From NCBI GenBank assembly GCA_017441585.1, contig JAFRWW010000031.1:1-48510 (forward strand): DNA of 48,510 bases, written 5' to 3'. Position 1 is the first letter of the stretch. Each line of letters opens with the position of its first letter. The notes beneath the pieces were generated by a model. It made no database searches. It saw only the letters and a program-made list of their open reading frames with translations, and had not been told where the DNA came from. Below are positions 26,906-36,194 of the stretch, piece after piece. Source of the DNA: Lachnospiraceae bacterium (GTDB lineage Bacteria > Bacillota > Clostridia > Lachnospirales > Lachnospiraceae). A program made the position numbers and the translations under genes.

Positions 26906-27646
26906 ATGATAAAATCTCTGATCATGGCTTTTTCCACCTATTCACGGATACCCATGCCGAATATAGAGTGGGATGAAAAGAATAAAAAATATGTATTGAT
27001 GTTTTTTCCTTTCGTGGGACTGGCCACGGGTCTGATCCTTTACCTTTTATCATGGATTTCATCTCTGGCTCACCTTAACACTTTTTTTACCGGGACCATA
27101 CTATGTGCGGCCAGCATACTGATAAACGGCGGGATACATATGGACGGCTTCGCGGATACGGTGGATGCCCTGTCGGCCATGTCGGACAGGGAAAAGAGGC
27201 TGGCCATTTTAAAGGATCCCCACTGCGGTTCCTTTGCCGCCGTGATGAGCGGTATATATCTGCTGCTTTTGGCGGGGGCTTTTTCCCATATGGGACTGTT
27301 CAGGTTCCCAGGGGTTATTCCCGTGTTTATGATATCCAGAGCCCTTAGCGCTCTTTCCCTTATCTTTTTTCCACATATGGATGAAGGCGGCATGGCGGCA
27401 GGCTTTGCCAATGCCCTGCCTAAAAAGGGGGCGGCGGTTTTTTTGAGTCTGCTGATTTTTTGTGGGACTGTATTCATGTCTTTATATAATCTGACCGGAG
27501 GTCTGTCGGCGGTTCTGGTGGCGCTTTTATATTTTATTTATTACAGGTATTTTGCCATGAAGAACTTCGGCGGAGTGAACGGAGATACCAGTGGTTTTTT
27601 CCTTCAGGTGTGTGAACTTATCATGGTCACTCTGTATTCCCTTTGA
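26906..27646 (+). CDS. cobS: Adenosylcobinamide-GDP ribazoletransferase (cobalamin synthase)
   Basis: 246 residues, integral membrane. Joins adenosylcobinamide-GDP with alpha-ribazole (phosphate) to finish cobalamin. Family features: AFSTYSRIPMPNIEW at the N-terminus, then FPFVGLATGLIL, the metal-binding INGGIHMDGFADTVDAL and the DPHCGSFAAV block, and finally GGVNGDTSGFFLQVCELIM. The ATG at 26906 is chosen because the family starts just before this MAFSTYSR block; its ribosome site is poor, and a TTG 60 bases upstream or the ATG at 26924 are alternatives. The partner CobU/CobP is not in the window. Confidence 0.93.
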   Translation: MIKSLIMAFSTYSRIPMPNIEWDEKNKKYVLMFFPFVGLATGLILYLLSWISSLAHLNTFFTGTILCAASILINGGIHMDGFADTVDALSAMSDREKRLAILKDPHCGSFAAVMSGIYLLLLAGAFSHMGLFRFPGVIPVFMISRALSALSLIFFPHMDEGGMAAGFANALPKKGAAVFLSLLIFCGTVFMSLYNLTGGLSAVLVALLYFIYYRYFAMKNFGGVNGDTSGFFLQVCELIMVTLYSL

Positions 27647-27720
27647 CGGTTGAAGATTTATATGATCAATTTGTTCAGAAAAATGCTATAAGGAAACACA
27701 TTTTATGTTTCATATTTAAG

Positions 27721-27760
27721 TTGACCAAACCAATAATTTATGACATAATACTTTATTGGT
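27721..27760 (+). promoter_or_regulatory. Promoter of pckA overlapped by a palindrome
   Basis: TTGACC (27721-27726) and CATAAT (27744-27749) are separated by 17 bases, a good sigma-A promoter. ACCAATAA (27729-27736) and TTATTGGT (27753-27760) form a perfect inverted repeat with a 16-base centre that straddles the -10 box, the expected position for a repressor site. ACAAGGAGG precedes the start codon. Confidence 0.7.
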
Positions 27761-27798
27761 TGTGAAAAACAAAACAATATATACAAGGAGGATGATTT

Positions 27799-29520
27799 AT
27801 GTCGACAAAAGCTTATTATCCGATCAAAGAGATCGGAGCAGGCAAAGTGGGATTTTCCAAGACCCGTTCCATCATTGAGGCTGCTTTCTACGGAAACAAC
27901 GTAGTAAAGATCAATACCCTCAAGGAGGCTTATGAACTGGCTAAGAATTCCCCCGGAACAATTGTTACCGATATGCCCGTATACAGAGGCGAGGAGTTCG
28001 GTCTTGAGAGTGATGCCAAGGTTCTTCTTTTCAACGACGGCGCTGTTACCGGACGTTACGCAGTAGCAAGAAGGATCAAGGGTCAGCCCGGCGTGGATGA
28101 GGTTAAGCTGGACAAGGTGGCTATGGATGCTATCTATGAGAGCCGTTGGAAGACTTTGTATCATGCAGAGTGTTTCGTAGGTCTGGATCCCGAGTTCATG
28201 GTTAAGGCTCATCTCCTTATTCCCGAAGGAGAGGAGAATCTCCTTTATAACTGGATGATCAACTTCCAGTACATGAGCGATGAGTATGTAAAGATGTACA
28301 AGGCCTCTCAGCCTGTAGGCAAGGGCAAGGAGCCCGATATCTACATCTTCTCCGATCCTCAGTGGGCACCCCACGAGGCTCCCGATGTGGATTATTCATG
28401 CCTTTCAGATCCTCTTACTCTTTGCTATTTCGATACCGACCAGAACTGTGCATGCATCCTGGGTATGAAGTACTTCGGAGAGCATAAGAAGGGCACACTT
28501 ACCATGGCATGGGCTATCGCTAACAGAAACGGTTATGCTTCATGTCACGGCGGACAGAAGGAGTATACCTTCAAGAATGGCAAGAAGTATGTTCTTTCCG
28601 TATTCGGTCTGTCAGGATCAGGAAAGTCTACTTTGACTCATGCAAAGCACGGCGGAAAGTATGGCATCACAGTTCTTCATGACGATGCTTTCATCATCAA
28701 TACAGATACCTGCTCATCCGTAGCTCTGGAGCCTACATATTTTGACAAGACTGCAGATTATCCTACAGGATGTCCTGATAATCAGTATCTGCTTTCCGCA
28801 CAGAACTGCTCAGCTACTCTTGATAAGGACGGCAAGATCCAGCTCGTAACCGAGGATATCAGAAACGGTAACGGACGTGCCATCAAGTCAAAGCTTTGGA
28901 GCCCCAACCGTGTGGACAAGATTGAGGCACCCGTTAACGCTATCGTATGGATCATGAAGGATCCTACCCTTCCTCCCGTACTTAAGCTTAAGGGCGCAGC
29001 ACTTGCATCCGTTATGGGTGCTACCCTTGCTACCAAGACTTCTACCGCTGAGCGTGTAAAGGCAGGTACCGACATGAACGCACTTCGTATCGTACCTTAT
29101 GCTAATCCTTTCCGTACCTATCCTCTTAAGAACGACTATGAGAAGTTCAAGAAGCTGGTAGCTGAGAAGAATGTAGACTGTTACATCGTAAACACCGGCG
29201 ACTTCATGGGCAAGAAGGTTCAGAAGGAAGATACCCTCGGAATCCTCGAGACCATCGTGGAAGGCAAGGCTAAGTGGGCTAAGTGGGGACCTTTCTCCGA
29301 TATCGAGATCATGACCAAGTGGTCAGGCCAGAGCGGAGACTTCACTCCCGACCTTAAGGATGCTGATTATGTAAAGGCTCTCCAGGGCGCTATGGACAAC
29401 CGTGTGGATGCCGTTAAGGGCTTCGAGGAGAAGATCGGCGGATACGATGCACTTCCCAAGGAGGCACTTGCCGCACTTGAGAAGGTTTCCAAGGAAGCTA
29501 AGAGCATCAAGATTAAGTAA
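27799..29520 (+). CDS. pckA: Phosphoenolpyruvate carboxykinase (ATP)
   Basis: 573 residues, cytoplasmic. Interconverts oxaloacetate + ATP with PEP + CO2 + ADP. In fermentative clostridia it may run toward carboxylation. The kinase P-loop is FGLSGSGKST (269-278) followed by the metal-binding HDDAFII (294-300). The region LTMAWAIANRNGYASCHGGQ and the C-terminal RIVPYANPFRTYPLKNDYEKF also fit PEPCK. It is some 30 residues longer than the E. coli enzyme and diverged at the N-terminus. Codon use is very biased, as for an abundant protein. It has its own promoter and terminator, so it is monocistronic. Confidence 0.87.
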   Translation: MSTKAYYPIKEIGAGKVGFSKTRSIIEAAFYGNNVVKINTLKEAYELAKNSPGTIVTDMPVYRGEEFGLESDAKVLLFNDGAVTGRYAVARRIKGQPGVDEVKLDKVAMDAIYESRWKTLYHAECFVGLDPEFMVKAHLLIPEGEENLLYNWMINFQYMSDEYVKMYKASQPVGKGKEPDIYIFSDPQWAPHEAPDVDYSCLSDPLTLCYFDTDQNCACILGMKYFGEHKKGTLTMAWAIANRNGYASCHGGQKEYTFKNGKKYVLSVFGLSGSGKSTLTHAKHGGKYGITVLHDDAFIINTDTCSSVALEPTYFDKTADYPTGCPDNQYLLSAQNCSATLDKDGKIQLVTEDIRNGNGRAIKSKLWSPNRVDKIEAPVNAIVWIMKDPTLPPVLKLKGAALASVMGATLATKTSTAERVKAGTDMNALRIVPYANPFRTYPLKNDYEKFKKLVAEKNVDCYIVNTGDFMGKKVQKEDTLGILETIVEGKAKWAKWGPFSDIEIMTKWSGQSGDFTPDLKDADYVKALQGAMDNRVDAVKGFEEKIGGYDALPKEALAALEKVSKEAKSIKIK

Positions 29521-29557
29521 TCCCATCCGTGGATATATAAATAACTGCCAATATACG

Positions 29558-29588
29558 GAGGAACGGCTTGCGGGCCGTTCCTCTTTTA
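29558..29588 (+). terminator. Rho-independent terminator after pckA
   Basis: Ten-base-pair stem, GAGGAACGGC (29558-29567) with GCCGTTCCTC (29574-29583), six-base loop, then TTTTA. Confidence 0.9.
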
Positions 29589-29698
29589 GTGTGGTTTTTT
29601 GGAGCCGACTGTGATATTCTGTAAAAGGACGATTCTTTCCCGACGGGGTTTATCGGAAAGTAATGTAATATGACAGCAGAAAGGAAAGAGCAGGTATT

Positions 29699-30880
29699 AT
29701 GTTTGATTTTAGTTATTACACACCTACAAAGGTAGTGTTCGGCAAGGGGACGGAGAGTAAGACAGCTGAGCTGATAAAGGAATTCGGCGGAACGAAGATA
29801 CTCATCCATTACGGTGGGGGAAGTGTGGTGAGGTCAGGACTTTTACGGCGTGTGACGGATTCGCTGGATAATGCCGGTATCAGCTATGTGACATTAGGCG
29901 GAGCAGTACCCAATCCCCATCTGTCCCTGGTATATGAGGGTATAGAACTTTGTAAAAAAGAAAATGTGGATTTTCTTCTGGCAGTGGGCGGCGGCAGCGC
30001 CATCGATTCGGCCAAGGCCATCGGTTACGGTGTCGCAAATGAAGGAGATGTGTGGGACTTTTACGACTATAAGCGTAAGGCTACCGGCTGTCTTCCTCTG
30101 GGAGTCATACTGACCATCGCTGCCACCGGCAGTGAGATGAGCGATTCATCAGTTATCACAAAGGAAGAGGGGCTGGTAAAGCGTGGATACAGCAGTGATT
30201 TTGGTCGTCCTAAATTTGCTATCATGAATCCCGAACTGACCATGACTCTGCCGGATTATCAGACCGCCTGTGGTTGTACGGATATCATGATGCATACAAT
30301 GGAAAGATATTTTACCAACGGCGGGAATATGGAGATCACGGATTCCATCGCCGAAGGCCTTCTTCGCACGGTGATGAAAAACGCCGTGATCCTACGAGAT
30401 GATCCTAAGGATTATGATGCAAGGGCGGAAATAATGTGGGCCGGCAGCCTGTCTCATAACGGTCTTACCGGCTGTGGAAACAATGGTGGTGACTGGATGA
30501 CCCATAAGATAGAGCATGAGCTGGGCGGCCTTTTTGATGTGGCTCACGGCGCAGGCCTTGCAGCTGTATGGGGCAGCTGGGCCAGATATGTATATAAGGA
30601 CTGTCTTCCCAGATTCAAGAGATTTGCGCTCAACGTAATGGGCATGGGAGATGTTGGTAGCGACGAAGAAATCGCCCTCAAGGGTATCGAGGCCCTGGAA
30701 GATTTCTTCAGAAGCATAAAGATGCCCACCAATCTTCGAGAGCTCGGAGTGGATGCCACAGATGACGATCTTATCCTGATGGCAAAGAAGTGCGCAGACG
30801 GTCTGCCTAATGGCGAATTTGGATCTGCCAAGGTTTTGAACGAACAGGCGATACTGGAGATATTTAAGGCGAGTGTTTGA
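29699..30880 (+). CDS. Iron-containing alcohol dehydrogenase (butanol-dehydrogenase-like)
   Basis: 393 residues, group III Fe-ADH. Reduces aldehydes to alcohols with NAD(P)H in fermentation. The Rossmann-type nucleotide site is AVGGGSAIDSAKAIGYG (95-111). The iron ligands are in place: Asp195 and His199 in CTDIMMHTMERYF, His269 in MTHKIEHELGG and His283 in VAHGAGLA. Closest in pattern to BdhA/YqhD-like enzymes (FSYYTPTKVVFGKG start). Preceded by AGAAAGGAAAGAG, a purine-rich ribosome site. It stands alone between the pckA terminator and the NhaC promoter. Confidence 0.93.
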   Translation: MFDFSYYTPTKVVFGKGTESKTAELIKEFGGTKILIHYGGGSVVRSGLLRRVTDSLDNAGISYVTLGGAVPNPHLSLVYEGIELCKKENVDFLLAVGGGSAIDSAKAIGYGVANEGDVWDFYDYKRKATGCLPLGVILTIAATGSEMSDSSVITKEEGLVKRGYSSDFGRPKFAIMNPELTMTLPDYQTACGCTDIMMHTMERYFTNGGNMEITDSIAEGLLRTVMKNAVILRDDPKDYDARAEIMWAGSLSHNGLTGCGNNGGDWMTHKIEHELGGLFDVAHGAGLAAVWGSWARYVYKDCLPRFKRFALNVMGMGDVGSDEEIALKGIEALEDFFRSIKMPTNLRELGVDATDDDLILMAKKCADGLPNGEFGSAKVLNEQAILEIFKASV

Positions 30881-30952
30881 TGAGATAGATTTGGTCAGGA
30901 GGTAGTGTGAGGCGAGTTAAATAATGTTATTTAGGGGCTTGGGGTAGGATTG

Positions 30953-30981
30953 TTGCCAGAATCGCCCGGCGACTATATAAT
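30953..30981 (+). promoter_or_regulatory. Sigma-A promoter upstream of the NhaC gene
   Basis: TTGCCA (30953-30958), a 17-base spacer and a consensus TATAAT (30976-30981), about 85 bases before the start codon. Confidence 0.65.
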
Positions 30982-31067
30982 GATGATGGCAGTTGATGAA
31001 ACTTTAGGATTTGCTAAGTTTATAATAATAAAGCAATTATTAAGTAATACATGGGGTGATGCATGAG

Positions 31068-32396
31068 ATGAATGATAAGAAGGCGAACTGGGGCGCGCTT
31101 TTACCTATTCTGGTTTTTCTGGTGCTGTATCTGGGCACCGGTATATGGTTTGAATATATAAAGCCTGTGGAAGGGCAGATGGGATTTTATATTATGTCGG
31201 TGGTGGTGGCTTTTTCCATCGCACTCATCATCGCGTTTATGCAAAATCCTGCCCTTTCTTTTGATGAAAAGATACACTGCTGTGCGGGAGCCATCGGTGA
31301 TGACAATATCACCACGATGCTCTTTATCTTTCTGGTGGCAGGCGCTTTCGGAGGCATAGCAAAGCAGGCGGGTGGGGCCGAGAGTACCGCAAATCTGCTG
31401 CTTAGCTGTATACCGGGCAGGCTTGCGATTCCCGGACTGTTTCTTATAGCCTGTCTCATATCCATGTCCATGGGAACCAGCGTGGGCACCATAACCGTGC
31501 TGGTGCCGGTGGCAGCCCAGGTGGCGGGAAACGGCGGATTTTCACTTCCGGTGTGCGTTGGCACGGTGGTGGGTGGTGCCATGTTCGGCGATAACCTGTC
31601 CTTTGTGTCCGATACCACCATCGCCGCGACCAAGACCCAGGGCATAAAAATGAAAGACAAGTTCCATGTCAATATAAAGATCGCCCTTCCGGCGGCTATA
31701 CTGACCATGGTGATACTTGTCATCCTTGCCCTCAGGGGAGGTCCTGTCACAGTCACCCATTATGATTACAATATCTTTCAGGCGATACCGTATTTTATAG
31801 TGCTTATACTGGCCATGATCGGTATCAATGTTTTCATAGTACTTTTTATCGGCATCGTATTATTCCTGCTGGTGGGCATGATGACCGGCAGCGTGGATTA
31901 TATCAGCGCATTTTCATCCATGGGAGACGGTACTTCGGGGATGTTTGAGACCATGGTGGTGACAATCCTGGTTTCCTCCATCGCAGCCCTGATCCGTGAA
32001 AACGGAGGCTTTAAGGCCATCCTTGATTTTATAAGGAATCATTTCTCAGGGAAAAAGGGAGGAATGTTCGGTATAGCGCTGTTGACCTCCTTAATGGATG
32101 TGGCTACCGCAAATAACACCGTGGCCATAGTGATAGCCGCTCCCCTGGCGCGGGATATAAGCAAAGAGTTTGGGATAGAGCCTGAGAAAGTGGCGTCGCT
32201 TCTGGATACTTGCTCCTGTATCGTACAGGGTATAATCCCTTATGGCGCGCAGCTTCTGGTAGCGGCATCTCTGGCGGGGATATCGAGTATGGATATAATC
32301 CCAAGTCTCTATTATCCTTATCTGCTGCTGGTATTCGTGGTGCTGTCGATCTTCTTTGATGGGAAAGGATTATTCGGGTTAAAGCCCTCAGAATGA
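31068..32396 (+). CDS. NhaC-family Na+/H+ antiporter
   Basis: 442 residues with about 11-12 membrane segments. Exchanges cytoplasmic Na+ (or a related cation or organic acid pair) for protons. Family signs: the GDDNITTMLFIFLVAGAFGGIAK segment, SMSMGTSVGTITVLVPVA, GGAMFGDNLSFVSDTTIAAT and DVATANNTVAIVIAAPLARDI. The ATG at 31068 is favoured, with GGGGTG nine bases upstream; ATG 31059 and GTG 31056 are possible. Some NhaC relatives carry malate/lactate or other substrates, so Na+ specificity is not certain. Confidence 0.88.
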   Translation: MNDKKANWGALLPILVFLVLYLGTGIWFEYIKPVEGQMGFYIMSVVVAFSIALIIAFMQNPALSFDEKIHCCAGAIGDDNITTMLFIFLVAGAFGGIAKQAGGAESTANLLLSCIPGRLAIPGLFLIACLISMSMGTSVGTITVLVPVAAQVAGNGGFSLPVCVGTVVGGAMFGDNLSFVSDTTIAATKTQGIKMKDKFHVNIKIALPAAILTMVILVILALRGGPVTVTHYDYNIFQAIPYFIVLILAMIGINVFIVLFIGIVLFLLVGMMTGSVDYISAFSSMGDGTSGMFETMVVTILVSSIAALIRENGGFKAILDFIRNHFSGKKGGMFGIALLTSLMDVATANNTVAIVIAAPLARDISKEFGIEPEKVASLLDTCSCIVQGIIPYGAQLLVAASLAGISSMDIIPSLYYPYLLLVFVVLSIFFDGKGLFGLKPSE

Positions 32397-32419
32397 CATA
32401 AGAGAAGTGAAACTGAAAG

Positions 32420-32541
32420 ACAAGGTATAAAGAACGACAGGTAGTAAAAAAGACAGAGCATAAAATGGCAGGGCATAAAAAGACAGAGCATAAAATGGCA
32501 GAGCATAAAATGGCAGGGCATAAAAAGACTGGGCGCTAAAG
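32420..32541 (+). repeat. 15-base tandem repeat array
   Basis: Five exact-period copies of a 15-base unit, GRCAGRGCATAAAAW, run from 32452 to 32526. One degenerate copy follows (32527-32541) and two weak copies precede (GACAAGGTATAAAGA at 32420 and GACAGGTAGTAAAAA at 32436). It lies between the NhaC gene and sstT. There is no spacer structure, so it is not a CRISPR array; it resembles a minisatellite (VNTR). Confidence 0.9.
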
Positions 32542-32604
32542 AAAGGGTGCAAAAAATCATAAAAAATAATTAAGAAAAGAATGAAGATATAAACGGAGGA
32601 TGTA

Positions 32605-33861
32605 ATGAAGATCATTGAAAAGTACAACAAAACAAGTCTTATAATCAGGATAATCATCGGCCTTATTATAGGCGCGCTACTGGGCGTGTTCTTTAAGGAA
32701 CTGTCGGTGATACCGCTTCTGGGTTCCCTTTTCGTAGGGGCACTTAAGGCCATAGCCCCGGTACTGGTATTCGTGCTGGTGCTCTCTGCGCTGGCAAAAG
32801 GAGATGATAAGCTGGATAGCAGATTCGGTACGGTACTGATGCTTTATATGGTGAGTACTTTCCTTGCATCCTTTGTGGCTGTTATTGCCAGCTTCATCTT
32901 TCCACAGACCCTGGTGCTGGCACAGAGCGCAGAAGCCGATGTGGTACCCACCGGCGTGGGAGAGGTGCTGTCAAATCTCCTTATAAACATGGTGGCTAAT
33001 CCCATGGGGGCCCTGGTGGAGGGCAGATATATAGGTATCCTTTTCTGGGCCGTGGTGCTGGGACTGGCAGCTAAAAAACTGGCGGATGAAAAGACCAAAA
33101 AAGTATTTGAAGATGTATCGAATATGGTATCCCAGGTGGTGAGATGGATAATCAACCTGGCGCCCTTTGGTATAATGGGTCTGGTATATACAAATGTTTC
33201 CACAAACGGTCTTTCAATATTTGTGGATTACGGAAAACTCCTGCTTTTGCTGGTGGGCTGTATGCTCTTTGTGGCTCTGGTGGTGGATCCGCTGCTTGCG
33301 GGCATAGTGCTCAAGACCAATCCTTACCCCCTGGTATTCAGATGCCTTAAGGAGTCCGGTCTGACTGCATTTTTTACCAGAAGCTCTGCGGCAAATATTC
33401 CGGTTAATATGGAACTTTGTGAAAAACTGGGTATGGATAAGGAAATGTATGCTGTGTCCATTCCTCTTGGCGCCACTATCAATATGGACGGCGCGGCGGT
33501 CACCATTGCCGTCATGTCTCTGGCTGCGGCAAATACCATGGGAATACAGGTTTCTCTTCCGACAGCTTTAGTGCTTGCGTTCATATCGACTCTTGCAGCC
33601 TGTGGTGCCTCCGGCGTGGCAGGAGGCTCGCTGCTTTTGATCCCCATGGCCTGCTCTCTTTTCGGAGTGCATCCGGACGTGGCCATGCAGGTAGTGGGTG
33701 TCGGCTTTGTCATCGGCGTGATCCAGGATTCCGTGGAGACTGCCCTCAATTCATCGGGAGATGTGATGTTTGCGGCTACTGCTGAATACGCCCAGTGGAA
33801 AAAGAACGGGAAATCCCTGCCCACCTTCCTTGGCGGCAAGACAAAGGTTGGTCTTAAATGA
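32605..33861 (+). CDS. sstT: Serine/threonine:Na+ symporter
   Basis: 418 residues, member of the dicarboxylate/amino acid:cation symporter family. Imports serine and threonine with sodium. The hallmark re-entrant loops are present: TAFFTRSSAANIPVNMELC (serine-rich loop) and SIPLGATINMDGAAVTIAVM (NMDG motif). The C-terminal AACGASGVAGGSLLLIPMA and VIGVIQDSVETALNSSGDV are typical of SstT rather than GltP. GGAGG precedes the ATG. The 3' end overlaps the radical SAM gene by four bases (ATGA). Confidence 0.95.
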   Translation: MKIIEKYNKTSLIIRIIIGLIIGALLGVFFKELSVIPLLGSLFVGALKAIAPVLVFVLVLSALAKGDDKLDSRFGTVLMLYMVSTFLASFVAVIASFIFPQTLVLAQSAEADVVPTGVGEVLSNLLINMVANPMGALVEGRYIGILFWAVVLGLAAKKLADEKTKKVFEDVSNMVSQVVRWIINLAPFGIMGLVYTNVSTNGLSIFVDYGKLLLLLVGCMLFVALVVDPLLAGIVLKTNPYPLVFRCLKESGLTAFFTRSSAANIPVNMELCEKLGMDKEMYAVSIPLGATINMDGAAVTIAVMSLAAANTMGIQVSLPTALVLAFISTLAACGASGVAGGSLLLIPMACSLFGVHPDVAMQVVGVGFVIGVIQDSVETALNSSGDVMFAATAEYAQWKKNGKSLPTFLGGKTKVGLK

Positions 33862-34733
33862 TCCTTCTAAACGGATATCTGCGTGAAAGGTTTGGCTGTA
33901 AGGTATATAAGATAGCCTTAAACGGAGGCTTTACCTGTCCCAACAGGGACGGCACCCTTGGTGATCGTGGCTGCATATTTTGTTCCCAAGGCGGGAGCGG
34001 CGAATTTGCAGGCGACCCAAAGATGAGTATTACGCAGCAGATAGAAGAGGGGAAAAAGAGAGTAGGTTCAAAAAACCAGGACGGAAAGTATATCGCGTAT
34101 TTTCAGGCCTATACCGGTACGTATGCTGATGTGGGAAGGCTGGAAGAGCTTTATACGGAGGCGGTGAGCCATCCCGACATAGTGGCATTGTCCATAGGCA
34201 CGAGGCCTGACTGTCTGGGAGAAGATGTACTGGATCTTTTATCAAGGATAAATGCGATCAAGCCGGTATGGATAGAACTGGGACTTCAAACCATACATGA
34301 AAGAACAGCCCGTTATATTCGAAGGGGATATGAACTGACGGTCTTTGATGAGGCCCTAAAGGCTCTGCGCGCCCGCGGTATAGAGGTGATCGTTCATGTG
34401 ATCATAGGACTGCCGGGTGAGAGCAGGGAAGATATGCTGCAAACCGTCAGATATGTGTGCGATCATAGTATTAACGGCATAAAACTTCAACTTCTGCACA
34501 TTCTCAAGGGGACTGATCTGTATGAAGAATTTATAAAAGGTTCTGTCAGGGTATTGTCTGAAGATGAATATATTGATATACTTCGTGAGTGTGTAAAAAT
34601 AATTCCCGACAGTGTGGTGATACACCGGCTCACGGGAGACGGTGATAAAAAGCTGCTGGTGGCGCCTTTGTGGAGTGCCGATAAGAAGCATGTGTGGAAC
34701 CGGATACAGCGGGAACTGGTAAAGGAGGATTAG
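33858..34733 (+). CDS. TIGR01212-family radical SAM protein (YhcC-like)
   Basis: 291 residues. The N-terminus has the family's longer-spaced cluster motif, CPNRDGTLGDRGCIFC, which binds the [4Fe-4S] cluster that cleaves S-adenosylmethionine. ALNGGFTCPNRDG, the GLQTIHERTARYIRRGY block and HVIIGLPGESREDM confirm the TIGR01212 group, which is related to Elp3-type enzymes. Substrate is unknown. Translationally coupled to sstT through an ATGA overlap, and the DUF1015 gene starts two bases after its stop. The pairing with a transporter is probably only operonic. Confidence 0.93.
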   Translation: MILLNGYLRERFGCKVYKIALNGGFTCPNRDGTLGDRGCIFCSQGGSGEFAGDPKMSITQQIEEGKKRVGSKNQDGKYIAYFQAYTGTYADVGRLEELYTEAVSHPDIVALSIGTRPDCLGEDVLDLLSRINAIKPVWIELGLQTIHERTARYIRRGYELTVFDEALKALRARGIEVIVHVIIGLPGESREDMLQTVRYVCDHSINGIKLQLLHILKGTDLYEEFIKGSVRVLSEDEYIDILRECVKIIPDSVVIHRLTGDGDKKLLVAPLWSADKKHVWNRIQRELVKED

Positions 34734-34735
34734 AC

Positions 34736-35974
34736 ATGGCTGTTATAATTCCGTTTAAGGCGATCAGACCCAGAGCTGACCTGACAGAGCGGATCGCTGC
34801 GCTTCCCTATGATGTGTACAATTCAAAGGAAGCAAGGGCGGTAGTGGAAAAGGAACCCTTGAGCTTTCTTAAGATAGACAGGGCGGAGACCGCATTTGAA
34901 GAGGGGACATCACCCTATGAGGACAAGGTATATACAAAGGCCCATGACATGCTGTGGGATATGTTTGACAAGGGCGAGTTCGTGCAGGATGAAAAGGCAG
35001 GATACTACATTTATGAGCTCACCATGGACGGCAGATCCCAGACCGGTATAGTGGCCTGTGCCTCTGTGGATGATTATATCAATGATGTGATCAAAAAGCA
35101 TGAGAATACCAGAGCTGATAAGGAAGAGGACAGGATACGCCACGTGGACACCTGCGGCGCCCAGACAGGTCCCATTTTTATCGCTTACAGAAAAAATGAC
35201 GTCATAAAGGAGATCACGGACAGGGTTAAAAAGAGTGCATCTGCCTTTGATTTTACTTCAGATGACGGTATAGGCCACAGGGGATGGATCATAGATGACG
35301 CCGGGGATATAGAGACCATAAGGGACGCTTTTGAAAAGATGGATGCTCTGTACATAGCTGACGGTCATCACAGGACTGCATCTGCGGCAAAGGTATCCTT
35401 AAAGCGCAGACAGGAGAATCCGGGCTATACGGGAGAGGAGGAATTCAATTATTTCCTGAGCGTGCTTTTCCCCGATGATGAACTCAGGATACTGGATTAC
35501 AACAGGGTAATAAAGGATCTGAACGGCCTGACGGAGGAAGAACTGTTATCCGAGCTGGAGGCATCCTTTGATGTACAAAAGGCCGATGCCGCTGTATCGC
35601 CTGCCCAAAAGGGTGAGTTCGGTCTGTATCTTAAAAACAGCGGCTGGTATGTGCTTAAGGCTCATGATGATATAAAGAGTGACGATCCCGTAAAGGGACT
35701 GGATGTGAGTATTATACACGATGCATTTATTGCGCCTGTTCTCGGTATTGAGGATCCCAAGACCGATAAGAGGATTGATTTTGTCGGAGGCATAAGAGGA
35801 CTTAAGGAATTGGAAAGACGCGCCAACGATGACTGCGTCATGGCCATATCCATGTATCCCACAGGTATTGACGAGCTTTTTGCCGTGGCTGATGCAAAGC
35901 TTTTGATGCCGCCTAAGTCTACCTGGTTTGAGCCAAAGCTCCGTTCGGGACTTTTCATACATGATATAAGGTGA
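34736..35974 (+). CDS. DUF1015-family protein
   Basis: 412 residues, soluble. The opening MAVIIPFKAIRPRADL with AALPYDVYNSKEAR, the central DGHHRTASAAKVSL and the C-terminal LLMPPKSTWFEPKLRSGLFIH are the DUF1015 signature. The function is not established; in Clostridia it often lies beside serA/serC, which is not the case here. The start at 34736 is set by AAAGGAGG seven bases upstream, within the end of the previous gene. Last gene of the sstT unit, ended by a terminator. Confidence 0.92.
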   Translation: MAVIIPFKAIRPRADLTERIAALPYDVYNSKEARAVVEKEPLSFLKIDRAETAFEEGTSPYEDKVYTKAHDMLWDMFDKGEFVQDEKAGYYIYELTMDGRSQTGIVACASVDDYINDVIKKHENTRADKEEDRIRHVDTCGAQTGPIFIAYRKNDVIKEITDRVKKSASAFDFTSDDGIGHRGWIIDDAGDIETIRDAFEKMDALYIADGHHRTASAAKVSLKRRQENPGYTGEEEFNYFLSVLFPDDELRILDYNRVIKDLNGLTEEELLSELEASFDVQKADAAVSPAQKGEFGLYLKNSGWYVLKAHDDIKSDDPVKGLDVSIIHDAFIAPVLGIEDPKTDKRIDFVGGIRGLKELERRANDDCVMAISMYPTGIDELFAVADAKLLMPPKSTWFEPKLRSGLFIHDIR

Positions 35975-36005
35975 ATGATACAGGGTAAATGACATGAATA
36001 ATACT

Positions 36006-36035
36006 AAGGGGATGGTGCAGACCATCCTCTTTTAC
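36006..36035 (+). terminator. Rho-independent terminator after the DUF1015 gene
   Basis: AGGGGATGGT (36007-36016) pairs with ACCATCCTCT (36021-36030) with one G-U pair and a four-base loop, followed by TTTAC. Confidence 0.85.
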
Positions 36036-36099
36036 TTTCTGACTTTTTTTATTTTATGAATTGTGATAAAATAGAGCGGATTGTTTGTTTTATATAAAA

Positions 36100-36128
36100 A
36101 AGATTCTTCGCTTCGCTCAGAATGACAT
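36100..36128 (-). repeat. Dispersed intergenic repeat copy, reverse orientation
   Basis: AAGATTCTTCGCTTCGCTCA followed by GAATGACAT is the exact reverse complement of the consensus core. It lies between the DUF1015 terminator and glgB. Confidence 0.88.
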
Positions 36129-36194
36129 TGGTTGAATGACATCGATTAAAGATTTTGAGTGAAATGAATGAAAAACAGAAAAGAGGAAAAAGGG

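Noticed and set aside
32420..32541. Tandem array as CRISPR or iterons
   Set aside because: The units are contiguous with no spacers, and no replication initiator gene is nearby.
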